Below are positions 1 through 9,502 of a DNA stretch of 64,000 nucleotides, in pieces. Numbering within the stretch: the stretch's first letter is position 1; each line of letters begins with the position of its first letter. The notes under the pieces are model-generated. The model searched no databases. It saw only the letters and a list, made by a program, of their open reading frames with translations, and was not told the DNA's origin. A program made the translations under genes and the position numbers. Source of the stretch: Gp7-AA10 sp035636095 (GTDB lineage Bacteria; Acidobacteriota; Thermoanaerobaculia; Gp7-AA8); the NCBI GenBank assembly GCA_035636095.1, contig DASPZU010000053.1:49113-113112 (forward strand), read 5' to 3'.

Positions 1-1
1 T

Positions 2-1585
2 TTCCTGCGCGCCACACGCGTCATCAAGGTCATCAAGCCGCAGATCTCGGAGGACGCCGACGCGCACGAACGATTCCTTCGCGAGGCCCAGCTCGCGACC
101 AAGATTCAACATCCGAACGTCGCCACGCTGCACGATTTCTCCGCGCTTCCGGACGGATCGCATTACATGGTGTGGGAATTCATCGAGGGCGAGAACCTCG
201 CCCAGGTCATCCGACGACGAGGCATTCTCGATCCGCCCTACGCGATTCGGCTCGCGGTCCAGACGCTGAGCGGACTCGACGCAATCCATCGAGCCGGCAT
301 CATCCATCGCGACGTCAGTCCCGAGAACCTGATGATCACCGCCGCTGAGCAGGTCAAGATCATCGACCTCGGCGTCGCAAAAGCGGAGGAAGGCGATTAC
401 GCCGCGACCCGCACCGGAATCTTCGTCGGCAAGCTGCGCTACTCCTCGCCCGAACAGCTCGGATTCCTGCCGGAAGGGCAAAAGATCGACGCGCGCGCCG
501 ACCTCTATTCGCTGGCGATCGTGCTTTACGAGATGCTGACCGGACGCCCGCCCTTCGAAGCGACCTCACCCCATCAATACATCCTGCATCACTCGAAAGA
601 AACGGCCATGCAGCAACTCGATCTGACGCGCGTTCCAGCCGCGCTGCAGCCGGTTCTTGCCCGTGCGCTGGAGCGCGATCGAACGAAGCGCTTCGCCGGC
701 GCGCGCGAATTCGCCGATGCTCTGGAATCGGTCGCGCGGACTTTGCCGGCCGACGCTTCCACCCAGGCCACGATGCGATTGACGCCTCCGGCCGGCACAC
801 CGATTCGTCAGCCGACGACAGTACGCACTGATTTTGTCCAGAAACCGCCGCCTTCGCCGACGGTCATCGAGAAGCCGCAACGACAAACCGGATTGCTGAT
901 CGTCATCGTTTTGCTGCTCCTCGCGTTTGGAGCATTCGCCACCTGGCACTTCCGATCGCAACCAACTGCGGTCGCGACGAGCGTTCCGAAAAAAGTCGAA
1001 GCGCAACCTGCTCCCGTTCCGCAACCGACGACCACCACCGTCGAGGTCACGCCACCTGCGCCCGAGCCCTCGCCGGTTCCTGCGCCAATCGCCGCTCCGG
1101 TTCCTGCTCCTGTGCCGGCGCCAACTCCGACTCCGGTGCCAGTTCAACCGAAAAAAATCGTTCCTCGACCGGAACCAGTTCCGGAGCCGCAACCAGCACC
1201 CGCTCCGCGCGAGACCATTCAGGCCTACGTGGAGGGGGGAGATTCCTCGACCAACGAGGCGGCGCTCAACGTTGCACGCGAAAGACTGCACGGCGTGACT
1301 CGCGTGTCTCTCGACGTCACCGGCGACGCCGACCTCGGCAAGCAGCTCGGCGATGCGTTGCGGAAGTTGAATCTCACCATCGCGGACGGATCGGACGTCG
1401 TCGTCCACTTCAACGGCACCGTCACGCGCCTGCGACTCGGCAGAAAACGCCGCGCGGCCGAGGCCAGCATCACCAAAAGCGGACGCGCGGTTTTTCGGTA
1501 TGAGATGAAGCCGGAGGAGTACCGCGTCGGCGACACTCCGGCCGAGGCGCTTGCGCGCGTGCTCAGCGACGTCTTCGGGCGGTGA
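2..1585 (+). CDS. Serine/threonine protein kinase with one TM segment (5' end outside window)
   Basis: The frame is open from base 2, so the glycine loop is lost at the window edge. The visible Hanks-kinase elements are the ATP-binding lysine in VIKVIKP, the helix-C glutamate in FLREAQLA, the catalytic loop HRDVSPENL (about nt 305) and DLG in place of DFG (about nt 365). A single membrane span (LLIVIVLLLLAFGAFATW, about nt 896-950) follows. After it come a long Pro/Ala linker with PAPVP-like repeats and a C-terminal region of about 120 residues that I do not recognise. The inferred topology is a cytoplasmic kinase with an exported C-terminus. The HRD loop carries Ser where most kinases have Lys, a variant known from myxobacterial-type kinases. 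The TGA stop directly abuts the TAA of the convergent rhomboid gene. Confidence 0.93.
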   Translation, partial: FLRATRVIKVIKPQISEDADAHERFLREAQLATKIQHPNVATLHDFSALPDGSHYMVWEFIEGENLAQVIRRRGILDPPYAIRLAVQTLSGLDAIHRAGIIHRDVSPENLMITAAEQVKIIDLGVAKAEEGDYAATRTGIFVGKLRYSSPEQLGFLPEGQKIDARADLYSLAIVLYEMLTGRPPFEATSPHQYILHHSKETAMQQLDLTRVPAALQPVLARALERDRTKRFAGAREFADALESVARTLPADASTQATMRLTPPAGTPIRQPTTVRTDFVQKPPPSPTVIEKPQRQTGLLIVIVLLLLAFGAFATWHFRSQPTAVATSVPKKVEAQPAPVPQPTTTTVEVTPPAPEPSPVPAPIAAPVPAPVPAPTPTPVPVQPKKIVPRPEPVPEPQPAPAPRETIQAYVEGGDSSTNEAALNVARERLHGVTRVSLDVTGDADLGKQLGDALRKLNLTIADGSDVVVHFNGTVTRLRLGRKRRAAEASITKSGRAVFRYEMKPEEYRVGDTPAEALARVLSDVFGR

Positions 1586-2173
1586 TTACGGCGCGACTAG
1601 CGCCTGCCGGTGCGGGTAGCGAATGCGCGCCGCCAGAAAACCGCCGAGGAATCCGAAGAAATGTCCGCTCCACGACACGTCCGGCGTCGGAATCAGCGAA
1701 TAGACCATCGCTGTCCCGTAGGCAGCGGCGACGATGAGAGTAATCACGGCCGAACCGAGCTTTCGATCGAACGCTGATCGAAATACGAGATAGCCGAACA
1801 ATCCGAATACCAGTCCGCTGGCGCCGACATGCTGCGCGTTGCCGGCACCAAAGAGCCATGTGCCCAGGCCGGAGATCAGAATGCTGAACACGGTCACGAA
1901 TATGAATTCCGTGACGCCGCGAAGAAGGACGAGCCCGCCGAGGATCACCAGCGGAATGGTGTTGGAGATCAGATGCTGCCAGTTCGCGTGAATGAGGGGA
2001 GTGACAGGGATCGCCCACAGTCCGTCAATGGTGCGCGGCACGATTCCCATTCCAGCGGCCGACACACCTCGAGCGAGAAAAGTGTCGAGCGCTCGAACGA
2101 TCCATAACGTGCCTATGAAGCTGCCCAGTACGGCGCCACGCATGGTGAGATTGTGATCACCGGATTGATTCAA
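1586..2173 (-). CDS. Rhomboid family intramembrane serine protease
   Basis: A polytopic protein of 195 residues. It has the rhomboid signatures in order: a HxxxxH-type loop (H62ANWQH67), the nucleophile serine in GASGLVFG (S119), and the catalytic histidine in SWSGHFFGFLGG (H171). The length fits the compact six-helix bacterial form. Rhomboids cleave transmembrane substrates within the bilayer; no substrate can be named here. The frame opens with a TTG overlapping the TGA of the upstream glutamate dehydrogenase gene, which favours translational coupling. An ATG eleven codons in (2143) is a plausible alternative start. Confidence 0.9.
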   Translation of the reverse strand: MNQSGDHNLTMRGAVLGSFIGTLWIVRALDTFLARGVSAAGMGIVPRTIDGLWAIPVTPLIHANWQHLISNTIPLVILGGLVLLRGVTEFIFVTVFSILISGLGTWLFGAGNAQHVGASGLVFGLFGYLVFRSAFDRKLGSAVITLIVAAAYGTAMVYSLIPTPDVSWSGHFFGFLGGFLAARIRYPHRQALVAP

Positions 2174-5100
2174 GACTCGACCAGCGCCCGCAATTGCCTT
2201 GATGCAACCGTGAGCATGGCCAGATCGATGGTCGCCGCTGCGCGAAAATCGGTCATGGTCTGATCGATTCTCTCCACCACGCGCTGTCGCGACGCCAGCC
2301 AGGCATCGACCGGATCGCGAGCGCCGTCTGTTTCGCGAATCACACGCGAGGCAAGAATGCTCTGATAATTGAAGAGATCATCGACCACCGCGGCCACCGC
2401 CGCTTTCTGCCATGGCGTTTCGGCCGCGATGGAAGCGCCGGCCGCACGGAGGCGGTCCAATCCGAAGCGTGCGCCCAGTCCGAAGTAAACGCGCGCGACA
2501 TCTTCCACCGGCCGGCCCGATCGCGTCAGTCGAATGATGTCGAGGGCGGCGCTCATGACGCTCAGACTGGCAACGCGATATGCCAGTTGCGACGGAATGC
2601 CGCTGGCCTCGAGCTCTCCCTGGCGCGTTTTCAGGGTCGTCATCAACGCTGCCGGCAGCACCTCATGCAATTCCTTCGCTAGCGATTCGATGCGAGGACG
2701 GAATTCGGCGACGTACGCTGCGATGTCGAGCTTTTCGTAGCCGCTGCGCAGCAGCCAGGCGATGGCGCGCTCGAGCAGGCGGCCGATCTCGATCATCATC
2801 TCGTACTGGATTCGCGCCGGCAGCTTGTTGTCGAGCGCTTCAATCTCGGCCCATAGCGATCGCAGCTCGAACGATTCGCGGATGATCGTGAATGCGCGCG
2901 CGATGTCGCTGGACGGCTTGCCGGTCTCTTCGGTCATCTGCGCGACGAAGGTCGGCCGCACACGATTGATGATGGTGTTGGTTTCATAGGTCGCGATGAT
3001 TTCGCGACGCAGACGATGGCGCTCGATCGCCGGCCGGAATCGGACGCGCAGCGGTTCCGGAAAATAGAGAACCAGATCTTCGACCAGCCGCGCATCGTCG
3101 GGAAGGTCGCTGGCCAGCACATCCTGATAGAGCGCGATCTTGCTGTAGGCCATCAGGACCGCAATCTCGGGACGGGTCAGGCCGACGTGCGACGCATGAC
3201 GCTCGCCGATGGTGTCGTCGTCCGGCAAGCCTTCCAGCGCCCGATCGAGCTTGCCGGCGCGCTCGAGCGCGCGCATGAATCGCGCCTGCTCGTCCAGCAC
3301 CGACTCGCCGAGGGTATTGGTGATCGAGACGGCCTGGGTCTGTTCGTAGTTGTCTCGAAGGACCAGGCGCCCGACTTCGTCGGTCATCTCCGCCAACAAC
3401 TTGTTCCGATCCTCGGCGCGCAACTCGCCCCGCTCGATGGCGTCGTACAGCAAAATCTTGATGTTGACCTCGTGGTCGGAAGTGTCGACGCCGGCGGAGT
3501 TGTCGATGGCGTCGGTGTTGATCTTGCCGCTGCGCAGGTCGTACTCGATACGCGCTTTCTGAGTGAAACCGAGGTTTGCGCCTTCGCCCACGACGCGAAC
3601 GCGAAGCTCGTTCGCGCTGATGCGCAGCGCATCATTCGCGCGATCGCGCGCCGCCGTATGTTCCTCGAAGCTGGCTTTGACGTAAGTTCCAATCCCCCCC
3701 AGCCACAGCAGATCGGCGTTGGCGCGGAGGATGGCCTTCATCAGATCCGGCGGCGTGAGCGTCTTCGATGCAAGCTCGAAACGCTTTTGCACTTCCTCCG
3801 AGACTTTGATGGTCTTCAACGAGCGCTCGAAAATGCCTCCGCCTGTCGAGAGCAGGCTCTGGTTGTATCCATTCCAGTTGAGGCGCTCATCGAACAAGCG
3901 CTTTCGCTCCGCCATGCTCGTGCGCGGATCGGGATTCGGATCGAGAAAGATGTGCGAATGATTGAAGGCCGCGATCAGATGGATATGGGGCGACAACAGC
4001 ATGGCGTTGCCGAAGACATCGCCCGACATGTCGCCGATGCCGACCACTGAGAAATCGTGGGTCTGACAATCGACGCCCAGCTCCCGGAAATGTCGCTTGA
4101 CCGCCTCCCACCCGCCCTTGGCGGTGATACCCATGGCCTTGTGGTCGTAGCCCGCACTCCCCCCCGACGCGAAGGCGTCGCCGAGCCAGAAGTGATAATC
4201 GGCGGAGACTGCATTCGCGATGTCGGAGAAGGTCGCCGTTCCTTTGTCGGCTGCCACCACCAGGTACGGATCGTCCTCGTCGCGGCGCGCGACCTGCGGC
4301 GGCGGGATGACCTCGGCGCCGCGGAAGTTGTCGGTGATGTCGAGCATTCCGCGAAGAAGCGTCTTGTAGCATTCGACTCCTTCGCGCTGGAAGGTGGCGC
4401 GATCGGCAGACGGATTCTTCACCACGAATCCCCCTTTCGATCCCATGGGCACGATCACGACGTTCTTGACGTTCTGGGCTTTCATCAAGCCCAGGATTTC
4501 GGTGCGGAAATCTTCGCGGCGATCGGACCAGCGAATTCCGCCGCGTGCGACCTTGCCGGCCCGCAGATGAACGCCTTCCATCAGCGGCGAGTAGACGAAG
4601 ATCTCGAACATCGGACGGGGCGCGGGGAGCTCGGCAATTTTCTGCGAGTCGAGCTTGAAGGAAAGATAAGGCTTGCGTGGAGCGCCGCCGACCCCGGCGG
4701 ACGCCGGCGCCCCGCGTTGGAAGTAGTTCGTGCGCAGCGTGGCGTCGATCAGCTCGACATAGAGACGCAGAATGCGGTCTTCATCGGGATTGCTGACCGA
4801 GTTGAGCGCGTCTTCGATCTGCGCGCGAATGCCGAGGGCCGCGGCGTGGCGCGGACTCATCCGGGTGGCCGGGCCTAATGTTGGATCAAAATTATTAACG
4901 AATAATTGTAATAGTAATCTTGTTATCGCGGCGTTGTTGGCGAGCGTCTGCTGAATGGTGGTCTCGCTCAGCGGCACTCCCATCTGGCGGATGTATTTCG
5001 AATAGGCGCGCAGCACCACGACTTCGTGCCACTCCAGCTCCGCTCCGATGACGAGGCGGTTGAAGCCGTCGTTCTCCGCTTCGCGATTCCAGACCCGGAT

Positions 5101-7017
5101 GAACGTCTCCTGAAATTTTTGCTTGACCGGGCGGAGGTCATCCTGCATTCCGGCCGCCGAAAGGCTGAAATCGCGAATGCGAACCGGCCCTTCGCTGCCC
5201 AGCGGCTGCACTTCGTACGGAACTTCCGATTGCACCTTGAGGCCCATGTTCTCGAGCCGCGGCATGATCTCGGACAGCGGCACGGGCGGGCCGGCGTGGA
5301 TGATCTTGAAGTGGAACTGGCGCTGCTCCTGACCGCGATGGCGATAGAGATCGGCCTTGAGCTTTCCAGTCGTGAGCACTTCCTCCACGTGGGCAATGTC
5401 GTACAGAGCCGCCTCGGCCGAGAAGCGTTCGGAGTACGCCATCGGAAACGCTTTTTTGTATCGACGGTGAAGCTCGATGCCCGCTTCTTCGCCATGATGC
5501 TGAATCAGTGCCTCGAGGAGACGATCGCTCCACGTCCGCGCCGCTTCGTTGAGATAGGCCTCGACACGCTTGACGTCGACTTCCGGAATCCGTCCCGGCC
5601 TGGTCCGCACCACGAACAGTCCGCGCGCCAGCGGAGAGTCGGTGACGTGATCGTAGATGGCCGTGTCCCGCCCTTCGAACGCTTCTTCGAGAATCTGTCG
5701 CGCGCGATCCTTGAAATCGGGGGTGTAGCGATCGCGCGGCACGAAGACGTAGCACGAAACGAAGCGCTCGAAGACATCTCTGCGGGTGAAGAGGGCTACC
5801 CGATGCCGTTCCTGCAGCAGCAGAATGCCGCGCGCGATGTCGAAAAGATCGGCGTCGGTGATCTGAAAGAATTCATCGCGCGGGAAGGTCTCCAGGATCT
5901 CGACCAGCGCCTTGCCGTTGTGACTGCGTGGATCGAGTCCGGCCTTGTCGAGCACACGCTTGAATTTCAGTCGCAACATGGGGATCTCGCGCACGCTGCG
6001 GCTGTACGCGGCCGATGTGAACAGCCCCAGGAATCGATCCTCGTAGATCAGATCGCCTTTGTCGTCATAGCGCTTGATGCCGACCCGATCCATCGGTACG
6101 TTCTTGTGGACCGTGCTGCGATTGTTGGCCTTGGTGATGATCAGAAGATCCTTGCGCCGGGCGTAGGCGCTGAATTCCGGCGACAGCGGCTGCTCGCTGC
6201 GCTCTTTCGATTCGTCGCGCATCTCGCGCAGAATTCCGAGGCCGGTCTCAGGTTTTGCGGGCAAGTAATCTTTGCCGCCGCGCGTCTCGAATCCATAGCG
6301 TCGAAATCCGAGAAAAATGTAGGTGCCTTCGTCGAGCCACTTCAGGAACGCCTTGGCCTCGTCCACCTCCTCGGGAGGCATGGGAAGCTTTTTGGTCTCG
6401 AGCTCTTTGATGTTCTCTGCCAGGATCTGGCGCATCGAACGCCAGTCGGCCACCGCGATGCGCACGTCCAGGAAAACTTTCTCGATCGACCTGCAGATGT
6501 GATCCATCTCCTCGCGATCGGTCACCTGATCGATTTCGAGGTGCATGTACGATTCGGTCAGTGTGTCGGCCGGCCCGATCTGGGTCTGATTCAATTCCAG
6601 ACGCCGCCCCTTGGAGTCGCGGATGACCTTGACGACCGGATGCAGCAACAGATGAATGTTGCGTTCGCGCCGGTTGATCTCGGCGGTCACCGAGTCCACG
6701 AGAAATGGCATGTCGTCGTTCACGACTTCGATGATGGTGTGCTCGAGAGACCAGCCGTTTTTCTCGACGGTCGGGTTGAAGAGGCGCACGTTGGGCTTGC
6801 CAGGTTCCCTCACTTTTCCGAAATCCCAAAGCGAAAGCGCGCCGCCTAGAAGCGTGTCAAAAGAGGTGTAGATGATGTCGTCGGGAGCGACCAGCGCGAA
6901 GTATCGCCACACGAAATGCGCTGCGCTTTCGGCGTCCTCGGCGCCGACCCGGCTGCGGGCCTCTGCCGCCAGACGCTGAACAAGGTCGACTTTCCGGTCT
7001 TCGGCGGCGACGGTCAT
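2170..7017 (-). CDS. gdhB: NAD-specific glutamate dehydrogenase, large (GDH-180 type)
   Basis: At 1615 residues this matches the very large NAD-dependent glutamate dehydrogenases known from Streptomyces and Pseudomonas, which deaminate glutamate to 2-oxoglutarate and ammonia. The N-terminal half carries the ACT-like regulatory regions. The catalytic core shows GGIRWSDRREDFRTEILGL and PMGSKGGF at about residues 820-865, with the family's conserved lysines. The C-terminal half is the helical region of this family. Two oddities lie within it. A palindromic REP-like sequence is in frame (4677-4716, peptide RGAPASAGVGGAP). A run of AT-rich codons including ATA, AGA, CTA and TTA covers about residues 698-714 (nt 4876-4926). 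The start ATG at 7017 lies just upstream of another REP-like palindrome in the spacer. Confidence 0.95.
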   Translation of the reverse strand: MTVAAEDRKVDLVQRLAAEARSRVGAEDAESAAHFVWRYFALVAPDDIIYTSFDTLLGGALSLWDFGKVREPGKPNVRLFNPTVEKNGWSLEHTIIEVVNDDMPFLVDSVTAEINRRERNIHLLLHPVVKVIRDSKGRRLELNQTQIGPADTLTESYMHLEIDQVTDREEMDHICRSIEKVFLDVRIAVADWRSMRQILAENIKELETKKLPMPPEEVDEAKAFLKWLDEGTYIFLGFRRYGFETRGGKDYLPAKPETGLGILREMRDESKERSEQPLSPEFSAYARRKDLLIITKANNRSTVHKNVPMDRVGIKRYDDKGDLIYEDRFLGLFTSAAYSRSVREIPMLRLKFKRVLDKAGLDPRSHNGKALVEILETFPRDEFFQITDADLFDIARGILLLQERHRVALFTRRDVFERFVSCYVFVPRDRYTPDFKDRARQILEEAFEGRDTAIYDHVTDSPLARGLFVVRTRPGRIPEVDVKRVEAYLNEAARTWSDRLLEALIQHHGEEAGIELHRRYKKAFPMAYSERFSAEAALYDIAHVEEVLTTGKLKADLYRHRGQEQRQFHFKIIHAGPPVPLSEIMPRLENMGLKVQSEVPYEVQPLGSEGPVRIRDFSLSAAGMQDDLRPVKQKFQETFIRVWNREAENDGFNRLVIGAELEWHEVVVLRAYSKYIRQMGVPLSETTIQQTLANNAAITRLLLQLFVNNFDPTLGPATRMSPRHAAALGIRAQIEDALNSVSNPDEDRILRLYVELIDATLRTNYFQRGAPASAGVGGAPRKPYLSFKLDSQKIAELPAPRPMFEIFVYSPLMEGVHLRAGKVARGGIRWSDRREDFRTEILGLMKAQNVKNVVIVPMGSKGGFVVKNPSADRATFQREGVECYKTLLRGMLDITDNFRGAEVIPPPQVARRDEDDPYLVVAADKGTATFSDIANAVSADYHFWLGDAFASGGSAGYDHKAMGITAKGGWEAVKRHFRELGVDCQTHDFSVVGIGDMSGDVFGNAMLLSPHIHLIAAFNHSHIFLDPNPDPRTSMAERKRLFDERLNWNGYNQSLLSTGGGIFERSLKTIKVSEEVQKRFELASKTLTPPDLMKAILRANADLLWLGGIGTYVKASFEEHTAARDRANDALRISANELRVRVVGEGANLGFTQKARIEYDLRSGKINTDAIDNSAGVDTSDHEVNIKILLYDAIERGELRAEDRNKLLAEMTDEVGRLVLRDNYEQTQAVSITNTLGESVLDEQARFMRALERAGKLDRALEGLPDDDTIGERHASHVGLTRPEIAVLMAYSKIALYQDVLASDLPDDARLVEDLVLYFPEPLRVRFRPAIERHRLRREIIATYETNTIINRVRPTFVAQMTEETGKPSSDIARAFTIIRESFELRSLWAEIEALDNKLPARIQYEMMIEIGRLLERAIAWLLRSGYEKLDIAAYVAEFRPRIESLAKELHEVLPAALMTTLKTRQGELEASGIPSQLAYRVASLSVMSAALDIIRLTRSGRPVEDVARVYFGLGARFGLDRLRAAGASIAAETPWQKAAVAAVVDDLFNYQSILASRVIRETDGARDPVDAWLASRQRVVERIDQTMTDFRAAATIDLAMLTVASRQLRALVES
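4677..4716. repeat. REP-like palindrome inside the glutamate dehydrogenase gene
   Basis: Begins GTGGAGCGCCGCCGAC and contains imperfect CCGGCGG/CCGCCGG and GCGCC elements. The first 16 bases are identical to the intergenic repeat at 7038. It is read in frame as RGAPASAGVGGAP, an Ala/Gly/Pro insertion between two segments (TNYFQ and KPYLSF) that I would expect to be adjacent in this family. Confidence 0.7.
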
Positions 7018-7037
7018 CGTGGGGCAAGAATTCTATC

Positions 7038-7087
7038 GTGGAGCGCCGCCGACTCGGCGGCGCGCCGGCGGGTCGCCGGCGCTCCAC
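7038..7087. repeat. REPIN-like double hairpin between metalloprotease and glutamate dehydrogenase genes
   Basis: Perfect outer arms GTGGAGCGCC and GGCGCTCCAC enclose two nested hairpins, GCCGA-C-TCGGC and GCCGGC-GGGTC-GCCGGC. This is the layout of a REPIN, two REP units in inverted orientation. It fills most of the 73-bp spacer and ends 3 bp before the stop codon of the metalloprotease gene. It could also act as an mRNA-stabilising or terminating stem. Confidence 0.8.
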
Positions 7088-7090
7088 AGC

Positions 7091-9502
7091 TCACTCCCCG
7101 ATCGGCGGTCCGGGCGGCACTTCCGGCGGCCGCGGGTGGGTGCGCGGCTGGTCCGGGCGTTCCAGGAACCGCTGGATGTCGTCGCGCAGCGCGTGGCGGT
7201 GCGCGATTTCGGCCAGGTCAGTCGACGGCGCCGCCAGACGGGAGGCCAATCCTCGCAGCGCCTCGGTCGCTTCTGCGCGGACCTGCGGATCGGCGTCGCG
7301 ACTGTTAGAGAGATCCATCAGTCGTGTGGCGGTCAATCGGCACGTCGCCCGCCCGAGCGATCCCGACTGCGTCACGACGTCGAGAAGGTGTACGAGAAGC
7401 TCACTGAAGTCGGGATTCGCGGCGTCTTCCGCATGAAACTGCTCCATCCGCGCCGCGCGAAGCGGATCGAGTAGCGCGCCCAGAGTGATGTCCGCCGACG
7501 ACATCGCGGCTGAAATCGGATCGAACAGCGGCGTGGTCCGGTGTTCGAAAAGTTCCGCCGTTCCGCGCTCGTACCCGAATGCGCGCGGCGGAATGAGATT
7601 GATGATCCGCTGCGGGATGTGCAGAAACGACGGTTCGAGCGTCGACATGACGGCGTTGATGGCGTCGCGCTGGTTGGCGGCAGGCACGATGCGCCGAACT
7701 TCCGGCGGCACGATTGCACCTTTTTCTTTCACGGCATAGCTGTAGTAAACGCCGCCGATGCTCTTGGCGGCCGCTTCCAGCTGATAGCGATGATGGAGGT
7801 ATAGCGGCAGAAGTTTTTCTTCGAGCGATGACAGCGGCTCGCCCACGGCCAGATTGCGCAGGCCGAATTGCTCGAGCGCGATGCGACGCACCTCCATCTC
7901 GTGCCGAAGCATGTTCACGGGATCGCCGGGACTGTCCCACACCGATGCCAGCGGATGCGCGGCGCTGATCGGACGGGCATCCTCATCCTTGATGAAAAGC
8001 ATGTTCGCGCCGCGAATCATCCGATCCAGCTCCTCATCCTCATTTGCGCCAGGCGCAAATTGCGTGTAGGCGTAGCGAACCGCAAAGATGTCGAAGACGC
8101 CGATGCCTTTCGCGTAAGCATCGGAGAGATCGAGCTTGCCGTTCGTGATCTTCACGTACGGCGCGGGGTAGTCCATCACCGACGCCCGTCCACCATAGCT
8201 GCTGGCCGCCATGTTGTGCGCGAAGCCGAGGGTGTGGCCGGTTTCGTGCGCCGAGAGCTGGCGAATGCGCGCCAGCGCCATGAGCGATGGCGACGTGGCG
8301 GGATCGAGCTCCGCCAGCGCGCGATCGCCCAGCTCCTCATATTGCGGAATGAGTCCGCTTGCGATCAGAACGTCCTGGCGGATGCGCTGCGATCCGAGGC
8401 GGACGTTGCCCTTGATGATTTCGCCGGTGCGCGGGTCGATCACCGAGCCCCCATACGACCAGCCGCGCGTCGATCGATGCACCCAGTTGATCATGTTGTA
8501 GCGGATGTCCATCGGATCCGCATCCGCCGGTAAGACCTTCACCTGAAAGGCGTTCCTGAACCCGGCCGCTTCGAATGCCGTGTTCCACCACGAGGCGCCT
8601 TCGACGAGCGCGCTGCGAATCGGTTCCGGAACGGCGTTGTCGACGTAGTAAACAATCGGTTCGACAGGTTCCGAAATTGGGGCATTTGGATCTTTCTTTT
8701 GCAGCCGATGTCGCGCGATCCACCGCTTCTCGATCGGACCGGTGAACGGACTTGCGTAGTCGTTGAACTGGACACCAAACGCCGAGACTCGCGGATCGAG
8801 CTTGCGCGGCTTGTAGTCGGGCGGCGGAAGCTCGACCAGCGAATGATGTTCGCGCACGGTCACGAGCTGCGGCACCGGAGTCACGCCGCTGACCAGCGTG
8901 CCGGGACGATCGCGCGTTTCGAACGTCAGCGTCGCTTCGACTTCAGTGTTCTTCGGAAAAGATTTTGTGTGGGGCAGGTAAATCGCGCTTCGATTCTTGT
9001 CGACGGCGTAATTGCCTTGTTGCGTCACACGCAAACGGTTAGCGACGCCGTGCATGTCGTTGAGAAAAAACTCGGTGGCGTCGACGACCACTCCCTCCCC
9101 CTCGCTTTTCTCGACTTTGAATCCCCACAGCACCGAGCGCGCGAACGAGTCCTCGACCGCGCGACGCTCGCTGGGGTCGCTGCTCAGCGCGCGGAAGTCG
9201 GTGTTCGACTCGATGAGAAGGACTTTCGGGCCGACGCGCTCGAAATGGACGAGATGCGTGCCGCCCTCTTCGCCGCGATCGAGCCCGATCGGATTCGATC
9301 CGACGCCCGCGGGCAGCGACACCACGTAGAGAAAGTCGTCGCCGAGGTGATTGACGTGCAGCATCAGCTTGCCGGCATTCGCATCCCACTCCACCGGCAG
9401 GAACCCTTGTGGGAGCGCCGCCGACAGTGGGGGCGCCGCCGACCTCGGCGGCATTGCCGTCGCGCATGCGGTGAAGATGAGAAGCATCCACATATTTCTC
9501 AT
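7091..9502 (-). CDS. Zinc-dependent metalloprotease (HExxHxxGxxH type, DUF5117/DUF4953-like)
   Basis: 803 residues beginning with a hydrophobic export signal (MRNMWMLLIFTACATA). The zinc site HETGHTLGFAHN lies near residue 419 and is followed by the met-turn-like SVMDYPAP, which identifies a metzincin-type peptidase. The overall plan (a beta-rich N-terminal half, the peptidase core, then a helical C-terminal domain) resembles the family annotated as DUF5117 plus DUF4953. It is likely periplasmic, outer-membrane-associated or secreted. Just after the signal, residues about 17-33 (PPRSAAPPLSAALP) are encoded by two tandem REP-like repeats. The start overlaps the stop of the upstream GT39-like gene by 4 bp. 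Confidence 0.87.
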   Translation of the reverse strand: MRNMWMLLIFTACATAMPPRSAAPPLSAALPQGFLPVEWDANAGKLMLHVNHLGDDFLYVVSLPAGVGSNPIGLDRGEEGGTHLVHFERVGPKVLLIESNTDFRALSSDPSERRAVEDSFARSVLWGFKVEKSEGEGVVVDATEFFLNDMHGVANRLRVTQQGNYAVDKNRSAIYLPHTKSFPKNTEVEATLTFETRDRPGTLVSGVTPVPQLVTVREHHSLVELPPPDYKPRKLDPRVSAFGVQFNDYASPFTGPIEKRWIARHRLQKKDPNAPISEPVEPIVYYVDNAVPEPIRSALVEGASWWNTAFEAAGFRNAFQVKVLPADADPMDIRYNMINWVHRSTRGWSYGGSVIDPRTGEIIKGNVRLGSQRIRQDVLIASGLIPQYEELGDRALAELDPATSPSLMALARIRQLSAHETGHTLGFAHNMAASSYGGRASVMDYPAPYVKITNGKLDLSDAYAKGIGVFDIFAVRYAYTQFAPGANEDEELDRMIRGANMLFIKDEDARPISAAHPLASVWDSPGDPVNMLRHEMEVRRIALEQFGLRNLAVGEPLSSLEEKLLPLYLHHRYQLEAAAKSIGGVYYSYAVKEKGAIVPPEVRRIVPAANQRDAINAVMSTLEPSFLHIPQRIINLIPPRAFGYERGTAELFEHRTTPLFDPISAAMSSADITLGALLDPLRAARMEQFHAEDAANPDFSELLVHLLDVVTQSGSLGRATCRLTATRLMDLSNSRDADPQVRAEATEALRGLASRLAAPSTDLAEIAHRHALRDDIQRFLERPDQPRTHPRPPEVPPGPPIGE
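9409..9452. repeat. Two tandem REP-like units inside the metalloprotease 5' end
   Basis: GTGGGAGCGCCGCCGACA is followed directly by GTGGGGGCGCCGCCGACC and TCGGCGGC. The second unit matches the repeat inside the RNase R gene (39487-39512, reverse strand) over about 20 bases. Both are translated in frame into an Ala/Pro-rich stretch just after the signal peptide. Confidence 0.7.

Noticed and set aside
5026..6849. A 607-codon open frame antisense to glutamate dehydrogenase
   Set aside because: Long antisense frames are expected opposite GC-rich codons; it has no recognisable motif or ribosome binding site and lies fully within a clearly conserved gene.
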